NCBI GenBank assembly: GCA_903882745.1
Contig: CAIRYG010000014.1
Location: 244,727-308,726 of the forward strand
Direction of reading: 5' to 3'
DNA: 64,000 nucleotides
Source of the DNA: an uncultured Gemmatimonadota bacterium
GTDB taxonomy: Bacteria; Gemmatimonadota; Gemmatimonadetes; Gemmatimonadales; Gemmatimonadaceae
Shown here one piece after another: positions 32,132-40,793 of this stretch. Each line of letters opens with the position of its first letter. Position 1 is the stretch's first letter. A program made the position numbers and the translations under genes. The notes below the pieces were generated by a model that was given only the letters and a program-made list of their open reading frames with translations, was not told where the DNA came from and ran no database searches.

Positions 32132-34191
32132 GCCGCCTTGGCTTGGCGCGGCGAGTAGGGGACTTCGGTGCTCCCCACGGGGGTCGCGCCGCTGAGCACA
32201 CCGTACCACTTCATCATCGAGGCGCCGAGGACCACGAGCACCGACACCATAAAGAACGCGGCGACGCCTGCATCGAGGCGATCGTTGAAGATCATGCGCG
32301 CTGCGTCAGCTGGCGTCTTGGCACCGGCGGGAAGTGCTCCGGCGGCGACCTTCTGTGCAACCAACGCGGCGTGCGAGAGGAAGCCCAGCTTGGGGTCATC
32401 CGAGAAAATCTTGATGTAGCCGGCCGTCAGCGTGACGGTGACCAGCCAGCTCAGCGGGATCAGCGTGACAAACGCGAACTTCTGCTTCCCCATCCGGATG
32501 ATGATCGTGGTTCCGACGCAGAGTGCGACGGCGGCCAGCAGCTGGTTGCTAATGCCGAAGAGTGGCCAGAGCGAGTTGATACCGCCGAGGGGATCTGTGA
32601 CGCCCTGGTACAGGAAGTAGCCCCACATCGCAACGAACATCGCGCTGGCGGTCACCACGGCTGGGTACCACGACACCCGACCAAATGGCTCCCAAACATT
32701 CTTGCCCAAGTCCTGCAGCATGAAACGACCGACCCGTGTACCGGCGTCAAGCGTCGTGAGGATGAACAGCGCTTCGAACATGATGGCAAAGTGGTACCAC
32801 ATCGCCATTGCGCCACCGCCGCCCAGAATGTTTGCGAAGATGTGCGCCATACCCACGGCGAGCGACGGAGCGCCGCCCGTACGCGAGAGCAACGAACTCT
32901 CCTGCACCTGCTGCGCCAGTGTCGTCAACTCGGCGGGGGTAATCGCGAAGCCCCAGTTGCTCACAACCTGTGACGCGCTTTCCACTGTGGTGCCGATGAT
33001 GCCGGCTGGTGCGTTGATCGCGAAGTAGGTGCCCGGCGTCAGCACGCAGGCCGCAATGAGCGCCATCGTGGCGACGAGCGACTCCGTGAGCATCGCGCCG
33101 TAGCCAATGAAGCGCGCGTCAGCCTCGTTCTCCAGCAGCTTGGGCGTGGTACCGCTGGCAATCAGTGAGTGGAATCCGGAAATCGCGCCGCAGGCAATCG
33201 TGATGAAGACGAAGGGGAAGATCTTGCCAGCGAACACCGGACCGCTGCCGTCGATAAACCGCGTGAAGGCGGGCATCTGGAGCGGCGGCAGCGTGACGAG
33301 AATGCCAACGGCGAGTGCGAGCACGACACCGATCTTCACGAACGCCGAGAGGTAGTCGCGCGGCGCCAGCAGCAACCAAACCGGAAGCACCGAGGCAAAG
33401 AAACCGTACACCATGATCGCCAAGGCGAGCGTGGTACCGGTGAGCGTGAACATCGGCGCCAGCGACGGATTCTCGGCGACCCAGCGGCCCGCGAAGAGCG
33501 AGAATACGAGGAGAATGAGCCCCATCGCGGTCGTTTCGAGCACCTTGCCCGGACGCAGATAGCGGAGGTAGACGCCCATCAGCATCGCGATCGGGATGGT
33601 CAGTGCGATGGTCACCGTGCCCCACGGGCTCGACTTGAGCGCGTTGACCACGACCAACGCCAGCACGGCGATGAGCACGACCATGATGCCCAGAATCGCG
33701 ACGAGTGCTGTCATACCGGCGACGGGTCCGATTTCATCCTTCGCCATTTGGCCGAGCGATTTGCCGTCGCGTCGGATTGAAGCGCACAGGATCACGCAGT
33801 CTTGCACCGCGCCACCGAGCGCGACACCGACCACGATCCAGATGAACCCTGGCAGGAAGCCGAACTGTGCCGCGAGGGTTGGGCCGACCAGCGGACCTGG
33901 GCCCGCGATGGCCGCAAAGTGGTGCCCGAAGACAATCCACTTGTTGGTCGGGACGAAATCGCGCCCATCGGCCAATCGCTCGGCTGGCGTGGCGCGCGTG
34001 GCGTCGAGGGCGAAGATCTTCGCCGAGATGATTTTACTGTAGAACCGGTAGGCCACCAGGTAGGTGCAGATGGCCGCGGTCAGGAGCCAACCGGCGGAGA
34101 CAGACTCTCCGCTACGGAGGGCGAGGAAGGCGAAGGCACCGGCGCCGGTCAGCGAGACGAGGGCCCAGGCGATGGCTTTGAGTGTGCGCAT
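32128..34191 (-). CDS. cstA: Carbon starvation protein CstA family transporter
   Basis: A 687-residue membrane protein with about 16-18 helices. CstA signatures are FVPTNKWIVFGHHFAAIAGP, GPLVGPTLAAQFG, GGAVQDCVILCASIRRDGKS and GFHSLIASGTTPKLLENEAD. Family members import peptides or pyruvate during carbon starvation. It heads an operon of four genes (ATPase, S9 peptidase, ybdD follow). ATG 34191 faces a divergent gene across a 104-base gap that must hold both promoters. Confidence 0.95.
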   Translation of the reverse strand: MRTLKAIAWALVSLTGAGAFAFLALRSGESVSAGWLLTAAICTYLVAYRFYSKIISAKIFALDATRATPAERLADGRDFVPTNKWIVFGHHFAAIAGPGPLVGPTLAAQFGFLPGFIWIVVGVALGGAVQDCVILCASIRRDGKSLGQMAKDEIGPVAGMTALVAILGIMVVLIAVLALVVVNALKSSPWGTVTIALTIPIAMLMGVYLRYLRPGKVLETTAMGLILLVFSLFAGRWVAENPSLAPMFTLTGTTLALAIMVYGFFASVLPVWLLLAPRDYLSAFVKIGVVLALAVGILVTLPPLQMPAFTRFIDGSGPVFAGKIFPFVFITIACGAISGFHSLIASGTTPKLLENEADARFIGYGAMLTESLVATMALIAACVLTPGTYFAINAPAGIIGTTVESASQVVSNWGFAITPAELTTLAQQVQESSLLSRTGGAPSLAVGMAHIFANILGGGGAMAMWYHFAIMFEALFILTTLDAGTRVGRFMLQDLGKNVWEPFGRVSWYPAVVTASAMFVAMWGYFLYQGVTDPLGGINSLWPLFGISNQLLAAVALCVGTTIIIRMGKQKFAFVTLIPLSWLVTVTLTAGYIKIFSDDPKLGFLSHAALVAQKVAAGALPAGAKTPADAARMIFNDRLDAGVAAFFMVSVLVVLGASMMKWYGVLSGATPVGSTEVPYSPRQAKAA

Positions 34192-34295
34192 GGGTCAGAA
34201 GATGCAGAACGGGCGGGGGGGTCCGCAACCGGTCAGAAGGTGTTTTCCGACTTTGGCGGTCGTTATCTTTCAATATTCCCCCAATCAGGTGTCCT

Positions 34296-34934
34296 GTGCG
34301 CCGAATTTTCCCCCGAGTGGCCGTTCTGCTGTTTGCCCTCGCTGGGGTGGGGATGGCGCAGGCGCGTGGGGGGCAACCTGTGCAAGCCGGGGGGCTGCTC
34401 TCGGGCTTCGCCGGCCAGCGGGTGCTGCTGGTGCCCGTGCAAGCGTATCGAGCCGATTCGGGGGCGACACCAGCGGTCACGATGTGGGACGGCATGCGGC
34501 GGGCGCTCGACGATTCGCTTGCCGCGGCAATATCGGCGACTGGGATTGGGAAGGGCTGGGGCTATGCGGCGGATGTTGTCCGATCCGCGAAGCGCAACGT
34601 CATGTATACGGGAGATCCGTATGCCCTCGGCACGACGTCGTTGTCGAGCGTGACGCTGAAGGGTGGGGATCAAGTGCCGGACATTGTCGCGTCTAACATT
34701 CGTCCGTTGATTGCGCTCGGCGACACACGTCTCGCGTTGCTGCCGGTGCAGTTGACGGTGGAGCGGCAGGGCGCACGCGAGCGCGCTCGGCTTCGGCTGG
34801 TGCTCGTCGATGGCCGTGGGTCCACGGTGCTGTGGGTGGGGGAGGTGCTCGGCGACGCTGTCGCCAGTGGGAGCGACCCCCTGTTGTTCAGTTCGTTGGT
34901 CGCGAAGGTGGCGGCGTTGGTCGCCCCACGATGA
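34296..34934 (+). CDS. Hypothetical exported protein
   Basis: A 212-residue protein from GTG 34296 with a signal sequence (RVAVLLFALAGVGMAQARGG). The mature part reads as a small alpha/beta domain: GQRVLLVPVQAYRADSG, MWDGMRRALDDSLAAAISAT, then LGDTRLALLPVQLTVERQGA and ARLRLVLVDGRGSTVLWVGE. This pattern resembles lipoprotein-like domains that build nucleation or penicillin-binding-protein activators, but I do not recognise a family. It lies divergent to cstA and just before the isocitrate dehydrogenase gene. Confidence 0.7.
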   Translation: MRRIFPRVAVLLFALAGVGMAQARGGQPVQAGGLLSGFAGQRVLLVPVQAYRADSGATPAVTMWDGMRRALDDSLAAAISATGIGKGWGYAADVVRSAKRNVMYTGDPYALGTTSLSSVTLKGGDQVPDIVASNIRPLIALGDTRLALLPVQLTVERQGARERARLRLVLVDGRGSTVLWVGEVLGDAVASGSDPLLFSSLVAKVAALVAPR

Positions 34935-34940
34935 CTTTCA

Positions 34941-34957
34941 CCCCGGGCTTTCCGGGG
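34941..34957 (+). terminator. Short hairpin before the isocitrate dehydrogenase gene
   Basis: CCCCGG-GCTTT-CCGGGG followed by AATAT, 6 bases after the preceding stop and 20 before the next ATG. It may end the upstream transcript or structure the leader. No T-run follows. Confidence 0.35.
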
Positions 34958-34977
34958 AATATCCGATACTCCAAGAC

Positions 34978-35991
34978 ATGACTATTCACGCAACGCTTAT
35001 TCCCGGCGACGGCATCGGCCCCAGCATCACTGAGGCCACCGTCCGCCTGCTCGACGCCGCAGGTGCAGATATCGTGTGGGACCGCCAGCTGGCTGGAATG
35101 GCAGCGGTCACCGCGTACAACGACCCCATTCCCGATCAGACCCTCGAGTCAATTCGGAAAACCAAGCTCGCACTGAAGGGGCCGCTCGAGACCCCAGTGG
35201 GCAAGGGATTCCGCTCGATCAATGTGGCCCTTCGCAAGACCTTCGACCTGTATGCGAATGTTCGTCCGGCGCGTTCGGTGTTACCGGGACTGCGCTTTCG
35301 TGACGTGGATATCGTCTTGGTGCGCGAGAATACCGAGGGGTTGTACATCGGCATTGAGAATTATGTAAAGATCGGAGACGACGAGCATGCGGCGGCCCAG
35401 TCCACCGCAGTGGTCACGCGATTTGGTGCCGAGCGTATTCATCGATATGCGTTCGAGTTTGCGGTACAGCATGGCCGCAAGAAGGTGTCGCTCGTGCACA
35501 AGGCGAACATCCTGAAGTACTCGCAGGGATTGTTCCTCGAGGTGGGGCGCGAGATTGCCAAGGAGTACGCGGGGCAGATTGAGGTCGAGGAGAAGATTGT
35601 CGACGCCTGCGCCATGGAGCTTGTGATGCGTCCGGAGCGCTTCGACGTGATTGTCACGACGAATCTGTTCGGAGACATTCTGAGCGACTTGACGAGCGGC
35701 CTCGTCGGCGGCCTTGGGCTGACGCCGGGCGCGAACATCGGCAAGAACGCCGCCATCTTCGAGGCGGTGCACGGAACGGCCCCCGATATCGCCGGCAAGG
35801 GAATCGCGAATCCCACCGCGGTGATGCTCGCGGCATGTCAGATGCTCGACCACATCGGCAAGCCGGAGCTCGCCACGCGCGTGCGCGATGCCGTCGAAAA
35901 CACGCTGCGCGACAAGTCGGTTGTCACGGGCGACGTCGGCGGCTCGGCGACGACCGAGCAGTACACCGATGCGGTGATCGCACGCCTGTGA
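34978..35991 (+). CDS. NAD-type isocitrate dehydrogenase (isocitrate/isopropylmalate dehydrogenase family)
   Basis: A 337-residue protein, short as in NAD-dependent IDH. LIPGDGIGPSITEATVRLLD begins the fold. Substrate-side residues are in LKGPLETPVGKGFRSINVAL (LRK follows), the IDH-type loop rather than the IPMDH-type. Further signatures are RENTEGLYIGIE, the catalytic Lys in VHKANILKYSQG, DACAMELVMRPERFDVIVTT and the cofactor site EAVHGTAPDIAGKGIANPTA. Homoisocitrate dehydrogenase or an isopropylmalate role is less likely because no leu genes are nearby. ATG 34978 is favoured by the homology start. Confidence 0.85.
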   Translation: MTIHATLIPGDGIGPSITEATVRLLDAAGADIVWDRQLAGMAAVTAYNDPIPDQTLESIRKTKLALKGPLETPVGKGFRSINVALRKTFDLYANVRPARSVLPGLRFRDVDIVLVRENTEGLYIGIENYVKIGDDEHAAAQSTAVVTRFGAERIHRYAFEFAVQHGRKKVSLVHKANILKYSQGLFLEVGREIAKEYAGQIEVEEKIVDACAMELVMRPERFDVIVTTNLFGDILSDLTSGLVGGLGLTPGANIGKNAAIFEAVHGTAPDIAGKGIANPTAVMLAACQMLDHIGKPELATRVRDAVENTLRDKSVVTGDVGGSATTEQYTDAVIARL

Positions 35992-36022
35992 TTGGATTGT
36001 CACCCGTTTCCGCGCTGAACTA

Positions 36023-36844
36023 GTGGCGCGCCTCCTGCACGTGTCCGACCTGCACTTCGGGACGCCTAGCGTTCCGGAGCAGGTCGAGGCGCTGGAGGCG
36101 CTCATCAGCAAGGAGTCGTTCGACGCGATTGTCGTGTCGGGTGATCTCTCGCAGCGTTCACGGACGCACGAGTTCACCCGAGCTCGTGCGTTTCTCTCGT
36201 TTGCACGGCAGCATGCGCCGGTACTGGTCGTGCCCGGGAATCACGACGTTGCCTGGTGGACGGCGCCGGTAGGACTCGGCAGCCGGAGTGCCATGTACAC
36301 ACGGTATCGGCGATTCGTGAGTGAGGACCTTGAGCCTACGCTCCAGCTGCCGGGCATCACGATCGTCGGTCTGAACTCCTCACACGGCATCCAGCCGTAC
36401 ACGCTCACCACGCGCCCGAGAGACCTGAGTGTGGTGGGGGCATTGCGGCCCACGCAGTGGTCAAAAGCGCGCAACGCCTTTGCGGCCGCGCCGAGTGGGG
36501 ATCTGAAGGTGCTCGTCTTTCATCACAACTTGCTGCGCGGCAAGCTCTCTAACCGTTGGGGGCTTGCGAGTCGCGCGTTGGGGCTCGAGCAGGCGGCGCG
36601 GACGGGTACCGAGTTGGTGCTGTGTGGGCACGATCATGAGGATCGGATCGAGCAGGTAGCGGTGGCAGGGCGGCGCTTTGTGGTGAGTACGGCGAACACG
36701 CTGAGCAATCGTGTGCGTGGTGGACGCGCGTCGTCGTTGAATGTCATTGCGACCACCGCACGTGAGGTGCAGGTTGCGCCCTGGGCCTGGGTGGGTGAGG
36801 TGCGACGCTTTGTGCCGCAGGAGGCTGCATGCTTTCCTCGCTGA
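36023..36844 (+). CDS. Calcineurin-like metallophosphoesterase
   Basis: A 273-residue protein from GTG 36023. The five metallophosphoesterase motifs are present in order: HVSDLHFG, VVSGDLSQR, VPGNHDV, FHHNLLR and CGHDHEDR. The order resembles CpdA-like phosphodiesterases, but the substrate may be any phosphoester. Its 3' end overlaps the next gene by 16 bases, suggesting translational coupling with the SprT-like protein. Confidence 0.9.
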   Translation: MARLLHVSDLHFGTPSVPEQVEALEALISKESFDAIVVSGDLSQRSRTHEFTRARAFLSFARQHAPVLVVPGNHDVAWWTAPVGLGSRSAMYTRYRRFVSEDLEPTLQLPGITIVGLNSSHGIQPYTLTTRPRDLSVVGALRPTQWSKARNAFAAAPSGDLKVLVFHHNLLRGKLSNRWGLASRALGLEQAARTGTELVLCGHDHEDRIEQVAVAGRRFVVSTANTLSNRVRGGRASSLNVIATTAREVQVAPWAWVGEVRRFVPQEAACFPR

Positions 36845-37605
36845 TCCAGGGCGCGGGTCGCGCGGCCAAGGTCGCGCAGGAGGCGGTGCAGTTGGTCTTT
36901 GGGTGGGACGAGCCCGCCGCAGCGAGCGCTACGCCGACGTCAGGCGCTGACGCGGTGCGCGTCGCGCGAGCGGCACCGGCCGACGCTTCGGCGCTCCTCG
37001 CGCGGCTGCGCGCGATGGGGCTGCGCAATGTCGATGCGCTGCTGCTGACGACCAATCGGCGCACCATGGTGAGCATCAAGGGGCGTATGTTGCGCGTGCA
37101 CGAAGGGTATCTCGCGGCTGGCGACGACGTGCTGACCGCGATTGTCGCCTTCGTGATGGCGCGGCGTGGCGCGGGGCGAACGGCCGCGATGCATGTGATT
37201 ATCGGCTATGCGCGCGGACTGACGGAGCACAGCGCACCGGCGCGTGTGGCGCGTACGCACCCCGCCGACGAGGCGCTCGCCGAACGGCTGGAAATCGCAC
37301 ATGCGGAGCTCAACGAAGCCCGCTTTGGTGGGGAACTGCAGGGGATTCCGGTGCGTGTGTCGCGCCGCATGAAGTCCCGGCTCGGTCACTACTCCCCCGC
37401 ACGGGGCGGGGAGGGGGCCGAGATCGCGATTTCGCAGCAGCATCTCAAGAAGCACGGCTGGGCGAGCGCGATGGAGACCTTGCTGCACGAAATGGTGCAT
37501 CAGTGGCAGGCAGAGACCGGACGACCCCTCGATCACGGGGCGCAGTTCCGGAAGAAGGCGCGCGAGGTCGGGATTCGGCCGCGGGCCACCCGGGTGGTGG
37601 ACTGA
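36829..37605 (+). CDS. SprT-like zinc metalloprotease-family protein
   Basis: A 258-residue protein. The C-terminal ~100 residues contain the SprT-type active site ETLLHEMVHQWQAETGRP (HExxH) with DHGAQFRKKAREVG downstream, where the third ligand His lies. The N-terminal part (residues 1-140) has no clear domain; IVAFVMARRGAGRTAAMHVI is helical. Family members include SprT/Spartan-like proteases of DNA-protein crosslinks, but bacterial SprT-like proteins are mostly unstudied. It overlaps the phosphoesterase gene by 16 bases. Confidence 0.85.
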   Translation: MLSSLIQGAGRAAKVAQEAVQLVFGWDEPAAASATPTSGADAVRVARAAPADASALLARLRAMGLRNVDALLLTTNRRTMVSIKGRMLRVHEGYLAAGDDVLTAIVAFVMARRGAGRTAAMHVIIGYARGLTEHSAPARVARTHPADEALAERLEIAHAELNEARFGGELQGIPVRVSRRMKSRLGHYSPARGGEGAEIAISQQHLKKHGWASAMETLLHEMVHQWQAETGRPLDHGAQFRKKAREVGIRPRATRVVD

Positions 37606-37653
37606 GTCCACGCAGGCTCGGCTAGCGCACGTCGTTGGCACTATCTTTCAGGT

Positions 37654-38880
37654 ATGGCCTCCAACTCCGAACACTTTCTCGCGTCCCCCGAGCTGAAGCC
37701 GCGCCAGGGCGACCTCTTCAACATCGATTGCGCGCTGACCGAAGAAGAGCGCGCCGTACGCGACACCGTCCGCCGCTTTGTGGACGAGAAAGTCATGCCG
37801 ATTATTGGCGACTGTTATGTCGAGGGACGCTTTCCCAAGGAGCTGATTCCCGACTTCGGTGAGCTCGGCCTGCTCGGCGCGAATTTGCCTGAGGAATACG
37901 GCTGCGCGGGGCTCAATAATGTGAGCTATGGGCTCATCATGCAGGAGCTCGAGCGCGGCGACTCCGGGATCCGGAGCTTCGCGAGCGTCCAGGGCGCACT
38001 CGTGATGTACCCCATCTATGCGTTCGGGAGCGAGGAGCAGAAGAAACATTGGCTCCCGCGGATGGCCAAGGGCACCGCCATCGGCTGCTTTGGACTCACA
38101 GAGAGCGACTACGGCTCCAACCCCGCGGGGATGATCACCCGGGCACGCCAGCAGCCCGACGGCACCTGGATTCTCAACGGCGGCAAGATGTGGATCACCA
38201 ATGGCTCGCAGGCGCACGTGTGCGTGGTGTGGGCCAAGACGGAGGACGGTGACGACGACGGGCACAGCATCAAGGGGTTCCTCGTCCCCACCGACGCGAA
38301 GGGGTTCACCTCGCGACTTGTGAAGGGAAAGCTTTCGCTCCGCGCGAGCGACACGAGCGAGCTGGTGTTCAGCGACATCCATCTTCCGGCCGATGCTGTG
38401 CTGCCCAAGAGCGGCACACTCAAGAGCCCGCTGATGTGCCTCACGCAGGCGCGCTATGGGATCTCGTGGGGCGCGCTCGGCGCCGCGATGGCGTGTTACG
38501 AGGAGGCGCTCTCGTACAGCAAGCAGCGCGTGATGTTCGATCGTCCGATCGGCGGCTTCCAGATCCAGCAGGTGCGTCTGGCCGACATGCTGACCGAGAT
38601 CACCAAGGGGCAGCTCGTGTCGCTGCACCTCGGGCGCATGAAGGACGCCGGAACCTTCACCCCGCAGCAGGTCTCACTTGCCAAGCGCAACAATGTGAAC
38701 ATCGCCACCGACGTCGCACGTGAAGCGCGTCGCCTACTCGGCGGCAACGGGATTATTGCCGAGTATCACTCGATGCGGCACATGGCGAACTTGGAGAGCG
38801 TGTACACGTACGAGGGGACGCACGACGTGCACTCGCTCATCTTGGGGCAGGCGGTGACGGGGTTGAACGCGTTCAAGTAG
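37654..38880 (+). CDS. gcdH: Glutaryl-CoA dehydrogenase (acyl-CoA dehydrogenase family)
   Basis: A 408-residue FAD enzyme. It matches the glutaryl-CoA branch closely: YGCAGLNNVSYGLIMQELER with GDSGIRSFASVQGALVMYPI carries the Arg that binds the substrate carboxylate in GCDH. IGCFGLTESDYGSNPAGMIT is the FAD region and TYEGTHDVHSLILGQAV holds the catalytic Glu. It oxidises and decarboxylates glutaryl-CoA to crotonyl-CoA (lysine/tryptophan breakdown) and passes electrons to ETF. etfB, etfA and etfD are 3-8 kb downstream, so the electron path is encoded nearby. Confidence 0.93.
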   Translation: MASNSEHFLASPELKPRQGDLFNIDCALTEEERAVRDTVRRFVDEKVMPIIGDCYVEGRFPKELIPDFGELGLLGANLPEEYGCAGLNNVSYGLIMQELERGDSGIRSFASVQGALVMYPIYAFGSEEQKKHWLPRMAKGTAIGCFGLTESDYGSNPAGMITRARQQPDGTWILNGGKMWITNGSQAHVCVVWAKTEDGDDDGHSIKGFLVPTDAKGFTSRLVKGKLSLRASDTSELVFSDIHLPADAVLPKSGTLKSPLMCLTQARYGISWGALGAAMACYEEALSYSKQRVMFDRPIGGFQIQQVRLADMLTEITKGQLVSLHLGRMKDAGTFTPQQVSLAKRNNVNIATDVAREARRLLGGNGIIAEYHSMRHMANLESVYTYEGTHDVHSLILGQAVTGLNAFK

Positions 38881-38913
38881 GCAGTGGCAGCGAGTGGTCG
38901 CGGCGAGCGCGTC

Positions 38914-39813
38914 CTAGAACCTGAAGCCGGCGCCGATGACGGGAACGCCCGGGAAAGTGATGCCCTTGGCCGTGCTCACGAATACCAGGTCGAAGGTCAG
39001 GCGCTCGCCCATGAAGCGCATCCCGTACGAAACCAGTGCGTCGGCCCAACCGGTGGTGAAGTAGTTCTCGCTGATGAAGGCGGTGCGCTTGGTCAGGCGT
39101 CGCTCACCGCCAATCATGATGAGCTGGTCTTTGGCACTGCGGGACCCAGCGAAGCCGTTGCCGATGCCCACGGTGAGGTTGCCATCAGGGCTCCCGCCGA
39201 ATGTGCCGACCAGATACCCGATGCCGCCGGTGCCGTCAGAGCCCCATCCGGCGAGGAAGACGCCGGCCGAGAGGTTGAAGTTGTCGTGGGCTACGATGCG
39301 TACCTTCGGCGTCACGAACCAAAACTGCGAGTTCGGCAATAACAGGCCGCCGCCGCCGATGGTGATGTCGTCGGTGATGCCGTAGGCGGCACTGCCGAGG
39401 ACCACCCAGTGATCGGCAAAGTACCCCTCGCCCTTGGGGAGTGTGCGCCCCGTGGGGGAAAAGACGAGACGGCTGGCCATCGGGTCTGCGGCCCAATACT
39501 CGATGGAGCCATCGGCACGCGTATGTGGGATGCCTGCGGCCATCACTTTCCGAACGGATGCGCGCGCAAAGGCGATGCGCCCGGTGAGCCCAATAATCAC
39601 CACGCTGTCGGCGTCTTGGCGCTCGAGTCGGCCGTAGGTGATGGAGCCATCCGTGAGCACCACCTGATACGCCGCTGGCGGGGCTTGCTGAGCGCCGGCG
39701 GGAGGTGCACCGGCGGTCGCTACCGCACCAGCAACAGCGAAGCAGCCAACCAGAGCGGTCCACGAACGAGTCAACCGACGTGCTGCTTTGGGGCTCGGTG
39801 GCGTCAGGTGCAT
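38914..39813 (-). CDS. Predicted outer-membrane beta-barrel protein
   Basis: A 299-residue protein with a long signal peptide (ALVGCFAVAGAVATAGAPPA followed by GAQQ). An N-terminal beta domain (YQVVLTDGSITYGRLERQDA, DSVVIIGLTGRIAFARASVR) looks like a small SH3- or Sm-like strand set. Amphipathic alternating strands follow from about residue 110 to the end, closing with VPVIGAGFRF, an aromatic C-terminus expected for BAM-inserted barrels. No family is recognised. It stands between gcdH and the SDR gene. Confidence 0.7.
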   Translation of the reverse strand: MHLTPPSPKAARRLTRSWTALVGCFAVAGAVATAGAPPAGAQQAPPAAYQVVLTDGSITYGRLERQDADSVVIIGLTGRIAFARASVRKVMAAGIPHTRADGSIEYWAADPMASRLVFSPTGRTLPKGEGYFADHWVVLGSAAYGITDDITIGGGGLLLPNSQFWFVTPKVRIVAHDNFNLSAGVFLAGWGSDGTGGIGYLVGTFGGSPDGNLTVGIGNGFAGSRSAKDQLIMIGGERRLTKRTAFISENYFTTGWADALVSYGMRFMGERLTFDLVFVSTAKGITFPGVPVIGAGFRF

Positions 39814-39850
39814 TGGGGGGCTCCGGCGATTGTGGGGTACCGCGTTCCGC

Positions 39851-40654
39851 TCAGGTTCTCAGCTTGCCGTACTGCTTACGCACCGCGCTGAGAATCCATT
39901 CCGGCAGATAACGTACCATAAAGACAATCAGCTTGTATCGCGTACTCGGGATGCACACGACGGCCCCCTTGGCGGCGGCCTGCGCGAGCGAGTCATCGAC
40001 CACCCGTTCAGCCGTCAGCCAGAGCACGCCGGCGATGGTGGTCTTGTCCATGGCCGCACGGTCGTGGAACTCGGTGTGGGTGAACCCTGGGCAGAGCGCC
40101 TGCACGTGGACGCCCGTACCGCGGAGTTCCTCGTTGAGGGCGAGCGAGAAAATGCGCAAATAGGCCTTGGACGAGCAGTAGTTGGCGTTCCCCGCGCCAT
40201 ACACAAAACTCGCGACGCTGGCGACGTTGATAATCGTCCCGACGCCGCGATCAATCATCCCCGGAAGCGCGGCGCGGGTCAGGAGCATTGGCGCCATCAC
40301 ATGGAGTTCGAGCATCGTCGCCTGCTCAGCGATTGGACGCGTCACCAGCTTTCCCTTGGTGCCAAAGCCGGCGTTGTTGACCAAGATTTGGAGATTGTCC
40401 ATCTTGGCAATCCGATCGGCCACGCGGCGCATGCCTTCGTCGCGCGATAGGTCGGCGGCCAGCGGCTCGGCGCTGATCCCGTACTGCAGGGAGAGCTCAT
40501 CGGCGAGCGCTTGGAGGCGTGCGGCATCGCGCGCCACGAGCAGGAGATCGTGCCCGGCGGCGGCGAGGCGTTGCGCGAACACTTTGCCGAGTCCGGCGGA
40601 CGCCCCGGTAATGAGGGCGACAGTACGACCGGTATGTGACGTGGCGGTAGGCAT
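39851..40654 (-). CDS. Short-chain dehydrogenase/reductase (SDR)
   Basis: A 267-residue protein starting at ATG 40654 (MPTATSHTGR; the open frame upstream is Arg/Ser-rich noise). The NAD(P) site is ALITGASAGLGKVFAQRLAA, then ILVNNAGFG, the catalytic Ser in IINVASVASFV and YCSSKAY as the YxxxK pair. The tail (YKLIVFMVRYLPEWILSAVR) is hydrophobic-aromatic, as in membrane-associated SDRs of the DltE/YqjQ-like group. It is divergent from the fatty acid hydroxylase-like gene. Confidence 0.9.
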   Translation of the reverse strand: MPTATSHTGRTVALITGASAGLGKVFAQRLAAAGHDLLLVARDAARLQALADELSLQYGISAEPLAADLSRDEGMRRVADRIAKMDNLQILVNNAGFGTKGKLVTRPIAEQATMLELHVMAPMLLTRAALPGMIDRGVGTIINVASVASFVYGAGNANYCSSKAYLRIFSLALNEELRGTGVHVQALCPGFTHTEFHDRAAMDKTTIAGVLWLTAERVVDDSLAQAAAKGAVVCIPSTRYKLIVFMVRYLPEWILSAVRKQYGKLRT

Positions 40655-40793
40655 CCCTAGCGTCCCTGCCCTAAGTTGTGGGAGACGAACTACCATAACG
40701 TAATGCCTCTGAGGCCCGACTGCCCGGCCTGAGAGCACTGCAGGGCGGATTGTGCCCTGCTCCCCCGACCGCGCGAACCCCGACCCGCTCGAC

